A stretch of DNA of 64,000 bases from Streptomyces daqingensis (lineage in GTDB: Bacteria > Actinomycetota > Actinomycetes > Streptomycetales > Streptomycetaceae): contig NZ_BMMP01000006.1 of the NCBI RefSeq assembly GCF_014645895.1, positions 248,001 to 312,000 of the forward strand, written 5' to 3'. A model generated the notes under the pieces. It was given only the letters and a program-made list of their open reading frames with translations, was not told the origin of the DNA and ran no database searches. Positions within the stretch are counted from its first letter, which is position 1, and every line of letters starts with the position of its first letter. The translations under genes were made by a program, and so were the position numbers. Positions 1 to 7,892 of the stretch are shown here, piece after piece.

Positions 1-2413
1 CGTCCAACTCCGCCCGTGCGGCGCCGGGTTCGCCGCGTTCGGCGGCCAGCACCAGCGCGCCGTGGCGCAGTTGCACAGCGATGTACGGCGACGCGGCGAA
101 GCTGCCCATCACCTCGCGGGCAGTGCCGAGAGCCGCCTCCGCCGCGACCGGCTCGCCCCGCCCCAGCAGGAACTGGACCTTGAGCAGGGCCGCCCAGCCA
201 CGGCTGTCCACGGTGCGGGCCGTGGCCGCGGCCTCGTCGCTGAGCCGGGCCGCCTCCGTCCAGTCGCCCAGGGCGAAGAGCGATTCGGCCTGGCAGATGA
301 GGGCGACGGAGCACTGCCCGGGCCGCCCGTGGGCCACGGCCACCTCGACGGCGCGCGCCGCCTCCACGACCGCCTCGCTGGAGCGTCCCATCGCCTCCAG
401 TTCGGTGGCGATGTTGATGTCGGCGCGGCCGACGACCCCGAACGCGCCTGCCTGCAGCGCCTGTTCGCGTGCCCGCCGCATCTCGGCGATGCCCGCGTCG
501 AGATCGCCCGAGTCAGCCGTCAGTATGCCGAGGGTGGTGCGCGCCTGCAGCTCGATGGTGGTCGCCCCGACGACCCGCGCCAGTTCGACCGCGCGGACCG
601 CGGCGCCCATGGCCTCCGCGCCGGGCCGGTGCATCATGCCCCAGCCCGCCGCGCACGCGAGCACCTCCGCGTGCACGGCCGAGGGGGCCAGCCCGCGTAC
701 CAGGTCCTGGGCGCGGGCGATCTCGTCCCAGCCGTCTCCGCGGCCCGACGCCTCGACGAGCTTGGCGCGCTGGACCCAGAACCAGGCGGCGCGCAGCGGC
801 TCCTCGCCCTTTTCGAGCAGGTCGAGGGCGCGCTTCGTCAGCGCGTAGGCGCGTTCGACGTCCCCGCCGGTGCGGGCGGCCACGACCGCCTCGGCCAGTA
901 CGTCCATGAACTTCAGCGACTCGGAGCCCGGTTCGTCCGCACAGCCCGGATACACCTCGGCCTCGTCTACGGGACGCAGCCCCTCCCGGACCTCCGCCGG
1001 GACCTCGTGCCACAACTCGACGGCGCGCTCCAGCAGTTGGTGCTGCTCCGAGAAGGCGTGGCGGCGACGCGCCTCGACGGCCGCGGCGAGCACGACGGGC
1101 AGCGCGCGGGAGGCGTCCCGGCCGTGGTACCAGTGGTGCGCCAGACGCGTGGTGCACTGCTCCGCCCGTACGAGGCCGGGCTCCCCTTCGAGGGCCTCCG
1201 CGTACCGGCGGTTGAGGGCGACGCCCTCGCCGGGCAGCAGGTCCTCGCTGACGGCCTCCCGCAGCAACGCGTGCCGGAACCGGTAGCCGTCCCCGTCGGC
1301 GGTGGGCTGCAGGACGTTCGCACCGACGGCGAGCCGCAGCGCCTCCAGCAGTTCCTCCTCCGGCATCCCGCACACGGCGGCCAGCAGCGCGTGCTCGACG
1401 GCCGTCCCCGCCTGCGCGGCCGTCCGCAGCACGCGCTGGACCTGCTCCGGCAGCCCCTCGACACGGACGAGCAGCAGGTCGCGGAGGGAGTCGCTGATGC
1501 CGCAGGTCGCGCAGTTGGCCGTGAGCTCCTCGACGAAGAACGGGTTGCCCTCCGAGCGTTCGAAGATGATCCGGGCCTGCTCGGGGTCGGGCTCGGAGAC
1601 CCCCTGGATGGCCGCTATCTGGGCGTGCACCTCCGTGCGGCTCAGCCTGGGCAGCTCGATGCGCCGCACCGTGCGCAGCCTGTCGACCTCGGCGAGGAAG
1701 GGGCGCAGCGGATGGCGGCGGTGGATGTCGTCGGCACGGTAGCTCGCGAGCACGAGCAGCCGCGACGTCTGCACCGAACGGTAGAGGTAGCCGAGCAGTT
1801 CACGCGTCGAGCGGTCCGCCCAGTGCAGGTCCTCGAGGAGCAGTACGACGGTACGGCCCGTGGCCAGGCGCTCCAGCAGCTGCGCTGTCAGCTCGAAGAG
1901 CCGGGCGCGGCCGTCCTCCTCGTCCCACGCCTCGGCCTGGGCCGCCGCCGGAGAGCCCGGTGGCGGAGCCAGATCGGGGAGCAGCCGTGCCAGCTCCGCC
2001 TCCCTGCCGCAGGCGGCCGACGCGAGCTCCGCGTCCCCCAGCGAACGGTGCAGGGAGCGCAGGGCCGTGGCGAAGGGCGCGAACGGCAGCCCGTCAGCCC
2101 CGAGTTCGAGGCATCCGCCGACCGCGGTGACGGCTCCGGCGGAGCGGGCCCGGCAGAGGAACTCCTCCAGCAGCCGGGACTTGCCGACGCCGGCCTCGCC
2201 TCCGAGGAGCACGGCCTGCGGCTCGCCCTCGTCGGCACGGGCGAGCGCCTCACGGAGAAGGCCGAGTTCGTCCTGACGGCCGACGAGGACGGGACTGACG
2301 GTGTTGTCGACGGGCACATCGACCAGCATGACACCGGGCACCGGCATCGCGGGAGGCGATTTCACCCCCGGCATCCGATGTGCGAGGGCGGCCTCCGCCG
2401 TTGCCGCGGTCAC
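1..2413 (-). CDS. LuxR-type large ATP-binding regulator (AAA/STAND ATPase), 3' end outside the window
   Basis: The gene reads leftwards and runs off the window start after about 804 codons, so the C-terminus is not visible. A P-loop (GGEAGVGKSR, residues 71-80) follows an LVGRQDEL segment. A Walker B-like LLLEDLHWAD lies near residue 190, and a long helical, TPR-like region fills the rest. This is the layout of MalT/LAL-type LuxR regulators, which carry a DNA-binding helix-turn-helix at the far C-terminus; that part is off-window, so a regulatory role is inference from the family. The GTG start was chosen because it overlaps the stop of the 56-aa upstream gene as GTGA, implying translational coupling. 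An in-frame ATG at 2374 is the alternative. Confidence 0.85.
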   Translation of the reverse strand, partial: MTAATAEAALAHRMPGVKSPPAMPVPGVMLVDVPVDNTVSPVLVGRQDELGLLREALARADEGEPQAVLLGGEAGVGKSRLLEEFLCRARSAGAVTAVGGCLELGADGLPFAPFATALRSLHRSLGDAELASAACGREAELARLLPDLAPPPGSPAAAQAEAWDEEDGRARLFELTAQLLERLATGRTVVLLLEDLHWADRSTRELLGYLYRSVQTSRLLVLASYRADDIHRRHPLRPFLAEVDRLRTVRRIELPRLSRTEVHAQIAAIQGVSEPDPEQARIIFERSEGNPFFVEELTANCATCGISDSLRDLLLVRVEGLPEQVQRVLRTAAQAGTAVEHALLAAVCGMPEEELLEALRLAVGANVLQPTADGDGYRFRHALLREAVSEDLLPGEGVALNRRYAEALEGEPGLVRAEQCTTRLAHHWYHGRDASRALPVVLAAAVEARRRHAFSEQHQLLERAVELWHEVPAEVREGLRPVDEAEVYPGCADEPGSESLKFMDVLAEAVVAARTGGDVERAYALTKRALDLLEKGEEPLRAAWFWVQRAKLVEASGRGDGWDEIARAQDLVRGLAPSAVHAEVLACAAGWGMMHRPGAEAMGAAVRAVELARVVGATTIELQARTTLGILTADSGDLDAGIAEMRRAREQALQAGAFGVVGRADINIATELEAMGRSSEAVVEAARAVEVAVAHGRPGQCSVALICQAESLFALGDWTEAARLSDEAAATARTVDSRGWAALLKVQFLLGRGEPVAAEAALGTAREVMGSFAASPYIAVQLRHGALVLAAERGEPGAARAELD

Positions 2414-2580
2414 GCGGCCGGGGACCACTTGCGCCGCATCGTCCGGACGCGGCTCTCGGCCTCCTCCCGGGACTCGCGGTCGTGGCTGCTCGATGCGTGC
2501 TCCCGCGCCCTGCGCTCGGCCGCCGCCTGGTGACGCAGGTCGGCGATGCGCAGCAGTGCGGCTTCGTGCGTGTGGATCAT
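2410..2580 (-). CDS. 56-aa charged helical protein coupled to the LuxR-type regulator
   Basis: A short, Arg/Glu/His-rich protein beginning MIHTHEAALLRIADLRHQ, predicted to be one long helix. I do not recognise its family. The ATG at 2580 is preceded by GGGGAG at a good distance. Its TGA stop overlaps the GTG start of the downstream regulator by four bases, which supports it being translated. An upstream in-frame GTG (2733) would give 107 aa, but the extra N-terminal part is low-complexity and covers the DosR-like box. Function is unknown; it could be a partner or a leader peptide for the regulator. Confidence 0.6.
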   Translation of the reverse strand: MIHTHEAALLRIADLRHQAAAERRAREHASSSHDRESREEAESRVRTMRRKWSPAA

Positions 2581-2695
2581 TCCGGGCTCCCCGGCAGAGG
2601 CGGAACGCCGCCTTGACGCGGCGTTCGCTGTCCCTCCAGCCTCGTCTCCGGACGACTCCGGCACATCGGGCGAGTGCCCTGTCTTCGGCGGATCG

Positions 2696-2709
2696 GGGGC
2701 CTTAGTCCC
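2696..2709 (-). promoter_or_regulatory. DosR/OsdR-like box 1
   Basis: On the minus strand the site reads GGGACTAAGGCCCC. It matches 12 of 14 positions of the mycobacterial DosR core GGGACTWWAGTCCC, and both mismatches are transitions. It lies about 115-130 bases upstream of the 56-aa gene and its regulator. Streptomyces OsdR is reported to bind DosR-like boxes. Binding here is inference. Confidence 0.5.
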
Positions 2710-2737
2710 CACGGGCAGGTCCTCAGACGCCACGCGG

Positions 2738-2751
2738 GGGGCCTTAGGGCC
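2738..2751 (-). promoter_or_regulatory. DosR/OsdR-like box 2
   Basis: The minus strand reads GGCCCTAAGGCCCC, which shares CTAAGGCCCC with box 1 and matches about 10 of 14 positions of the DosR core. The centre-to-centre distance to box 1 is 42 bp, about four helical turns, so both sites would sit on one face of the DNA. Confidence 0.4.
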
Positions 2752-2967
2752 TGCCGGCAGGCCAGGGCGCCGCCGCGTGCGCAGGTGCGGTCCACCCGCA
2801 TCACGCGGTCCGGCCAGGAGCGAGGGCGTCCCGCCACAGCGAGCGCGTCGCGGTCGGCTGGCGGCGGACGGTGGACGCCGGCACGGCCGCGGCGATGCCC
2901 CGGCGGGTGGCCTCGCAGGCCTGTTCCGGGCATGACCGGGCGCCCGGGCTCGGACCGACCGGGCCGG

Positions 2968-3693
2968 TCACTCCGCCACTGGCAGGCACTCGGCGAGCAG
3001 GCCGACGACGTCGCGCCAGGCTCGCTGCGCGTGCCGCGCGTGATAACCGACGCCGGGGACCACGGGATGGTCGACCGGCGGGTGGTGGAAGGCGTGCAAG
3101 GCGCCGCCGTAGACGACGAGGCGCCAGTCGACGCCCGCATCCTGCATCTCCGCGGTGAACGCGTCCCGCTGCGCGGGCGCCATGATCGGATCTTCCGACC
3201 CGACCCCGGCCCATACCGGGCAGCGAATGCGCGCCGCCTCGCCCGGCCGGCCTGTGGTCAGTGCGTTGACTGTCCCGATCACCCGCAAGTCGACGCCGTC
3301 GCGCCCGAGTTCAAGCCCGATGGCGCCCCCGGTGCCGTAACCGACGGCGGCGATCCGGCCGGAGTCGGTCCGCGGTTCGGCGCGCAACACGTCGAGCGCC
3401 GCATGACCGATGCCCCGCATGCGGCCGGGATCCGCGAGCAGCGGCATGCAGCGGGCCAGCATTTCGTCGGGGTCGGCCAGGTAGCGCCCGCCGTGCAGGT
3501 CGAAGGCCAGCGCGACATATCCCAGCTCGGCGAGAGCATCGGCCCGGCGGCGCTCGACGTCGCTGAGCCCCGTGCCCTCCGGCCCGATCAGCACCGCGGG
3601 CCGGCGGTCGGTACCTGCCGGGAGCGCGAGGTGCCCGACCATCGGCAGCCCGTCCGCCGTGTACTCGACCGTGCGCGTGGTGATCGCCGTCAT
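2968..3693 (-). CDS. Dienelactone-hydrolase-family protein, nucleophile replaced
   Basis: A 241-aa alpha/beta-hydrolase of the usual dienelactone hydrolase length. The family's acid (Asp168 in GSEDP) and histidine (His200 in GALHAFHHP) are present. The nucleophile elbow, normally G-x-C-x-G, reads GYGTGG at residues 118-123, so Gly120 stands where the catalytic Cys should be. The fold is clear, but classic carboxymethylenebutenolide hydrolysis is doubtful; binding or another chemistry is possible. The ATG at 3693 has only a poor ribosome-binding site. The gene stands alone behind a perfect inverted repeat. Confidence 0.85.
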   Translation of the reverse strand: MTAITTRTVEYTADGLPMVGHLALPAGTDRRPAVLIGPEGTGLSDVERRRADALAELGYVALAFDLHGGRYLADPDEMLARCMPLLADPGRMRGIGHAALDVLRAEPRTDSGRIAAVGYGTGGAIGLELGRDGVDLRVIGTVNALTTGRPGEAARIRCPVWAGVGSEDPIMAPAQRDAFTAEMQDAGVDWRLVVYGGALHAFHHPPVDHPVVPGVGYHARHAQRAWRDVVGLLAECLPVAE

Positions 3694-3733
3694 GAGACTG
3701 GACCATAGTGATCGTCGAGCCCGGTCCGGCCGG

Positions 3734-3754
3734 TGTTCTGCCGCAGGCAGAACA
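3734..3754. repeat. Perfect 9-bp inverted repeat upstream of the DLH-fold gene
   Basis: Arms TGTTCTGCC and GGCAGAACA flank a 3-nt centre. It begins 41 bp upstream of the DLH-fold start, so it fits an operator for a dimeric repressor. A small terminator hairpin for the upstream 91-aa gene is the alternative. Confidence 0.5.
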
Positions 3755-3901
3755 GGCGGGCGCCCTCCGGGACGCGGCGGTGGCCCGCGAGATCCGTCAC
3801 GACGTCCGTTCCCGGCTCAGGGGCCGGCCGCTTAGGCCCGGTTCCCGTGGCTTCAGGAGGCGTCGTGGAACGGCTGCCCGAGAGCTGCCCTTGTAGAACG
3901 C

Positions 3902-4177
3902 TCACTCGAGGGCCCGGTACTCGGGTGGAGGGTCGGCCGGCTCGGGGTGTTCGTGACCGTACCGGTCACCGTGTATCGCGAGCATCGCCCAGTGCCATGC
4001 CTCGTCGTGGAAGACGAGCCCGCGGTACGGGGCGTCGGCCGGCTCGTACGGGTAGCACTCCAGGGCGGCTTGCCCGGCCTCCTCGGACGTCAGCCCGCCA
4101 TGGCGCCGCATCACCCACGCGTAGGCGCGGCGCTCGGAGCGCAGGTACTCGAGATACTCCGCCTCACTCCACGTCAC
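3902..4177 (-). CDS. 91-aa conserved hypothetical protein
   Basis: Starts VTWSEAEYLEYLRSERRAYAW and is rich in Trp, Tyr and Glu, with no signal peptide or membrane segment. It resembles small uncharacterised Streptomyces proteins, but I can assign no function. A GTG start is used because the sequence before it (to 4318) has the Arg/Pro/Ser composition of non-coding GC-rich DNA. It is transcribed leftwards, downstream of a large inverted repeat. Confidence 0.65.
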   Translation of the reverse strand: MTWSEAEYLEYLRSERRAYAWVMRRHGGLTSEEAGQAALECYPYEPADAPYRGLVFHDEAWHWAMLAIHGDRYGHEHPEPADPPPEYRALE

Positions 4178-4321
4178 GGCCCTCGACACTAGACGCCTGC
4201 CCGAGGCAGCGAAGCGCAAAGAGCCGCAGGGCCGGGGGACGACTGGACGCGAGGCGGTGACGGCGGGACGTCCGTCCCGCGGCGGGGCGTCGGGCTGTCC
4301 CGAGGGCCGCACGCGCACGAG

Positions 4322-4397
4322 CGGCTCGTGAGCGGACGGGAGGTCGTCTCAGCGTTCGGGCAGACAACTGAGACGTCCCCGGCCCGCTCACGAGCCG
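4322..4397. terminator. Large imperfect inverted repeat, probable terminator of the MMPL-associated operon
   Basis: Perfect 14-nt outer arms (CGGCTCGTGAGCGG and its complement) enclose a second paired block (GTCTCAG / CTGAGAC) and a loop of about 15 nt. It lies just past the 3' end of the leftward membrane-protein gene and before the 91-aa gene, so a terminator is likely. Its size would also fit a small palindromic mobile remnant. Confidence 0.55.
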
Positions 4398-4454
4398 TGC
4401 GAAAGGCGGGCCCGGCCTGCCGGAGTGGCACCGGCGGCGGCACTGGGCGGTGCG

Positions 4455-5090
4455 TCAGCCGGGCTGGCCCGGGACCTTGGGCTGCGACGCGAAGAGGTCC
4501 AGGTACATGCCTCCCGCGACGGCGAGGCCGATGACGCCGAGGATGAGTCCGCCCAGTGCGACGCCCTTCACCCAGGAACCGGTGTCGGCACGCTTGCTGA
4601 CCAGCGCCAGAAGGACACCGCCGACGATGACGGCGAGCAGCGCGAAGACGCCGTTGAACAGGGCGGACGTGTGCCAGGGCGCGCCGTAGAGCGCGGCGAC
4701 CTGGTCGACGCCGCCACCGCCGCCGGTCGGCGGCTGCGAGCTGGCCTCGATCTGTCCCATCATCTGCTTGCGCTCACGCAGCATCTCGCTCAGCGAGGTG
4801 CCCGTCAGGGAGCACAGGCCCAGCCCGGCGCTCACGACGGCCGCCGCACCGGCGCCGAATCCGCCCCGTGCGGCGGGGGCAGGCTCGGGAATGTCCGTGC
4901 CGGCGTCGTCGTCCTCGACGTGGGCGTGGCCCTCGTCGGCCTCGACGGCGTCCTTCGCGACGGCCGCGTCCTCGGCGTCGGTGGCCTCGGGGCCGGTCGA
5001 CCCCACGCCCGTGACCTTCTCCTCGCGCTCGGTCTCCGGCGCGGAGGCGGTCTCTTCGGTCTTGTCAGTCTTCGATGTCTCGGTAGCCAT
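4455..5090 (-). CDS. Small three-TM membrane protein downstream of the MMPL exporter
   Basis: A 211-aa protein. The N-terminal ~75 residues are acidic and Glu/Ala/Thr-rich, likely disordered and cytoplasmic. Hydrophobic segments follow at about residues 76-97, 142-165 and 176-200, with a poly-Gly loop near residue 125. I do not recognise a named family. The ATG lies 26 bases inside the 3' end of the upstream mmpL gene, so the two are almost certainly co-transcribed and perhaps coupled. A role as an accessory of the exporter is inferred only from this. Confidence 0.75.
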   Translation of the reverse strand: MATETSKTDKTEETASAPETEREEKVTGVGSTGPEATDAEDAAVAKDAVEADEGHAHVEDDDAGTDIPEPAPAARGGFGAGAAAVVSAGLGLCSLTGTSLSEMLRERKQMMGQIEASSQPPTGGGGGVDQVAALYGAPWHTSALFNGVFALLAVIVGGVLLALVSKRADTGSWVKGVALGGLILGVIGLAVAGGMYLDLFASQPKVPGQPG

Positions 5091-7548
5091 GGGGCGTCAC
5101 CGTAGGGGTCGATTCTGAGAGTCCGATGAGAGCTTCACGGCGCTGTCCGGGCAGCGTCGCAGGGGCCGGTCCGCGGGCCGGTTCCGGCACCGGTTCCGCC
5201 GCGGGCGCCTGCTCGGGCACCGGCGTCCCGGGCACGTGCTCCGGTTCGATGCTCAGGCGCGGCAGGCGCCGTTCCAGCCAGGCCGGGAGCCACCAGTTGG
5301 CGCCGCCGAGCATGTGCATCAGCGCCGGGACGAGCAGCGTACGGAGGACGAAGGCGTCCAGCGCCACTGCCGCCGCCAGCCCGATGCCGAACATGGCGAT
5401 GATCCGGTCGCCGCTGAGCACGAACGCACCGAAGACCGCGATCATGATCACCGCGGCGGAGTTGATGACCCGTCCCGTCTCGGCGAGGCCGACGCGAACC
5501 GCTCTGCGGTTGTCTCCCGTCTGGCGCCACTCCTCGTACATGCGGCTGACGAGGAAGACCTGGTAGTCCATCGACAGTCCGAAGAGCACGGACACCATGA
5601 TCACGGGGAGGAAGGGCTCGATGGGACCTGGCCCGCCCAGCCCCAGCAGGCTGCTGCCCCACCCCCACTGGAAGACGGCCACGACCACTCCGCAGGCGGC
5701 GGCCACCGCCAGTACGTTCATCAGCGCGGCCTTGAGGGGAATCCCGATGCTGCGGAAGGCGAGCAGCAGCAGCACACAGCCCAGCGAGACGACGATCCCC
5801 ACGAACAACGGCAGCTTGCCGAGGATGACGTCGGCGAAGTCGTCGTGCGCGGCCGTGACGCCGCCGACGCGGACCTCCAGCGAGCTGGAGTCGGACGCCT
5901 CCGGGAGCACGTCCGTGCGCAGGTGCTCCACGAGCTCCGACGTCTCCTGCGCCTGGGGGGCGCTGTCGGGCACGACGGTGATCACGCCGGTGCTGCCGCT
6001 GCCGTTCAGTTCGCCGCCCGACACGTGCGCCACGCCCTCGACGTCGCGCAGTTCGGCGGGGAGCTTCTCGAAGTCGAGCTTGGCGGCGGCTCCGTCGATC
6101 TCGGCGACGAGGGTCAGGGGACCGTTCGTCCCCGGACCGAATCCGTCCGCGAGCAGGTCGTAGGCCTGGCGGCTGGTGGAGGTCGTGGGGTTGTTCCCCT
6201 GGTCGGACGTGCCGAGCTGCAGCCCGAAGACCGGGAGGGCGAGCAGCACCATCACCGCCGCGGCGAAACCGCCGAGCAGCCGCGGATGGCGCGCCACGAA
6301 CGCGGACCAGCGCGCCGCGGCACCGGCCGGCGCCGTGCGCGGAGTGTTCGCCGCCGGTTCGCACTCGCCCGGCGCTTCCTTGGCGGCCGCACCGCCCATG
6401 GCGGCCTTCTCCGCCCTCGCGCCCGGGTCGCCGGTCCCCGCCGGCGCTTCGGGCCCGTCCTCTTCGAGCCGCCGGCGTTCGCGTCTGCTGAGCGCCCGCA
6501 TCCCGATCACGCCGAGCAGCGCCGGAACCAGCGTCACCGACGCCAGCACGGCGAGGACCACGGTCAACGAGGCGGCGACGGCGACGCCGTTGAGGAAGTC
6601 CAGCCGCAGCACGAGCATGCCGAGCAGGGCGATGCAGACCGTGACGCCCGCGAAGACGACCGCGCGTCCGGCCGAGGCGAGGGCGCGCTGGGCGGCCTCG
6701 TCGACCGGCAGCCCCTCCTTCAGCCCGCGCCGGTGCCGCGTGACGATGAACAGGGCGTAGTCGATGCCGACTCCGAGCCCGATCAGCGTCCCCAGCATGG
6801 GCGCGAAGTCGGCGATCGTCATCACGTGGCTGAGCAGCCCGATGCCGAGGATCGACGTGCCGACGCTCACCAGCGCGGTGACCAGCGGCAGCAGCATCGC
6901 GGCGAAGGATCCGAAGGCGAGCAGCAGCACCACCGCCGCCACGGCGATGCCGACCGCCTCGCTCAGGTGGCCGTCCTGCTCCTCCGTGAGCGCGATGCCG
7001 GGGCCGCCCAGTTCGACCTGGAGGCCCTCCACGTCGCCGCCCGCCTTCTTGGCGGTGTCGATGACCGCCTGGACGTCCTTCTCCTCGACGTCCTCGACGG
7101 TGGAGTCGAACGTCACGGTGGCGTAGGCGGTCTGCCCGTCGCGGCTGATGCGCTCCTCGTGCCCCTGCTCCCCCGGCTCCGGGGGAGGTTCGACGCCCTC
7201 GCCGTAGGGGCTGGTGACGTTCCTGACGCCGGGCTGGTCCGCGATGTCGTCCAGAGCCCGGTCCATCCGGTCCCTGACCTCGGTGTCGCGGACGCTGTCG
7301 GTGGCTGCGTCCGCGCCGCGTCCCGAGTCGGTGTGCCAGACGATGGTGTCGCTGTCGCCGGAGCGGTCCGGGAACGCCTCGCTGAGGAGGGTGCTCGCGC
7401 GGGCCGTCTCCGTGCCCGGCACGTCGTACTTGTTGGAGTAGCCGGACCCGGCTGCCAGCGCCGACGCGCCCACTCCGACGAGCACTGCGCACCACATCAG
7501 CACGACAGCGAGACGGCGGCGCAGGCACCAGCGGGCGAGAGCCGTCAT
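5065..7548 (-). CDS. MMPL/RND-family membrane transporter
   Basis: An 827-aa protein of the MMPL family. A first membrane helix at residues 13-34 is followed by a large extracytoplasmic domain, a block of five or six helices, a long Ala/Glu/Gly cytoplasmic linker, and then a repeat of the same layout, about 12 helices in all. The C-terminal ~45 residues are Pro/Glu/Ala-rich. Related proteins export lipids or metabolites using the proton gradient; the substrate here is unknown. The ATG at 7548 was preferred over upstream frames because the protein then begins directly before TM1 and GGAAGG lies upstream. No regulator is adjacent. Confidence 0.92.
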   Translation of the reverse strand: MTALARWCLRRRLAVVLMWCAVLVGVGASALAAGSGYSNKYDVPGTETARASTLLSEAFPDRSGDSDTIVWHTDSGRGADAATDSVRDTEVRDRMDRALDDIADQPGVRNVTSPYGEGVEPPPEPGEQGHEERISRDGQTAYATVTFDSTVEDVEEKDVQAVIDTAKKAGGDVEGLQVELGGPGIALTEEQDGHLSEAVGIAVAAVVLLLAFGSFAAMLLPLVTALVSVGTSILGIGLLSHVMTIADFAPMLGTLIGLGVGIDYALFIVTRHRRGLKEGLPVDEAAQRALASAGRAVVFAGVTVCIALLGMLVLRLDFLNGVAVAASLTVVLAVLASVTLVPALLGVIGMRALSRRERRRLEEDGPEAPAGTGDPGARAEKAAMGGAAAKEAPGECEPAANTPRTAPAGAAARWSAFVARHPRLLGGFAAAVMVLLALPVFGLQLGTSDQGNNPTTSTSRQAYDLLADGFGPGTNGPLTLVAEIDGAAAKLDFEKLPAELRDVEGVAHVSGGELNGSGSTGVITVVPDSAPQAQETSELVEHLRTDVLPEASDSSSLEVRVGGVTAAHDDFADVILGKLPLFVGIVVSLGCVLLLLAFRSIGIPLKAALMNVLAVAAACGVVVAVFQWGWGSSLLGLGGPGPIEPFLPVIMVSVLFGLSMDYQVFLVSRMYEEWRQTGDNRRAVRVGLAETGRVINSAAVIMIAVFGAFVLSGDRIIAMFGIGLAAAVALDAFVLRTLLVPALMHMLGGANWWLPAWLERRLPRLSIEPEHVPGTPVPEQAPAAEPVPEPARGPAPATLPGQRREALIGLSESTPTVTPHGYRDIED

Positions 7549-7637
7549 ATGTGCTTCGACCTTCCCAGGTGGCGTGGCGGCTCGATCACCCGGTTCGGGT
7601 CGTCCGTGCGGTGCCGAGCGTGGCGGTGACAAGGCGG

Positions 7638-7656
7638 TCGTGATGCTGTCGTGATG
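7638..7656. promoter_or_regulatory. 11-bp-period direct repeat upstream of mmpL
   Basis: TCGTGATG occurs twice with 11-bp periodicity, about 90-108 bp upstream of the mmpL start. Tandem 11-bp units are typical of OmpR/PhoP-type response-regulator sites. Only two units are visible, so this is a candidate operator. Confidence 0.35.
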
Positions 7657-7790
7657 TGACCGTCTTTGCAGCGTGACACCTGACGAAGATCCTTGGCGAG
7701 CTTTGTGTCGAGGACCACACGAGACGGGACGGAGCCGCATACCAGCAGGTCACACCGGGTGACGCAGGCTCGGCGGCCTGTACGCGACGA

Positions 7791-7834
7791 ACGGGAGCCG
7801 GGGGCGGTCCGATCGGACCGCCCCCGGCTCCCGT
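7791..7834 (-). terminator. 44-bp perfect palindrome downstream of gatB
   Basis: Two 22-base halves are exact reverse complements with no spacer (the centre reads CCGATCGG). It sits about 60 bp past the gatB stop and just upstream of another strong stem-loop. A very stable transcription terminator is the simplest reading, although a U-tract is lacking, as is common in Streptomyces. Confidence 0.7.
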
Positions 7835-7840
7835 CGCTCT

Positions 7841-7890
7841 CCCGGGCACCGGCCCCGGCCCCGTCCGGGGTCGCGGAGCCGGTGCCCGGG
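7841..7890 (-). terminator. Second stem-loop directly after gatB
   Basis: Arms CCCGGGCACCGGC and GCCGGTGCCCGGG (13 bp, perfect) enclose a 24-nt loop. It begins 2 nt after the gatB stop on the minus strand. Together with the adjacent palindrome it forms a double terminator. Confidence 0.65.
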
Positions 7891-7892
7891 TC

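Larger units (their letters stand above)
2581..2967. other. Intergenic region between the 56-aa gene and the DLH-fold gene
   Basis: Apart from the two DosR/OsdR-like boxes I see no convincing gene here. Open frames across it lack ribosome-binding sites and recognisable protein content. It should hold the promoter of the leftward regulator pair and the 3' end of the DLH-fold transcript. Confidence 0.5.
7549..7892. other. Intergenic region between mmpL and gatB
   Basis: Holds the mmpL promoter region with the 11-bp direct repeat on the left and two strong stem-loops of the gatB terminator on the right. No gene is visible. Confidence 0.6.

Noticed and set aside
62..2533. Long open frames on the plus strand across the LuxR-type gene
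   Set aside because: They are antisense shadows: composition is Arg/Gly/Ala-heavy with no domain, while the opposite strand shows a P-loop and a coherent regulator sequence.
3690..3905. 71-aa minus-strand frame ending in an ATGA overlap with the DLH-fold start
   Set aside because: Composition looks like non-coding GC-rich DNA and it spans the perfect inverted repeat; no ribosome-binding site supports it.
5236..7629. Large plus-strand frame across the MMPL gene
   Set aside because: Antisense of a clear multi-TM transporter; no start signal or family features.
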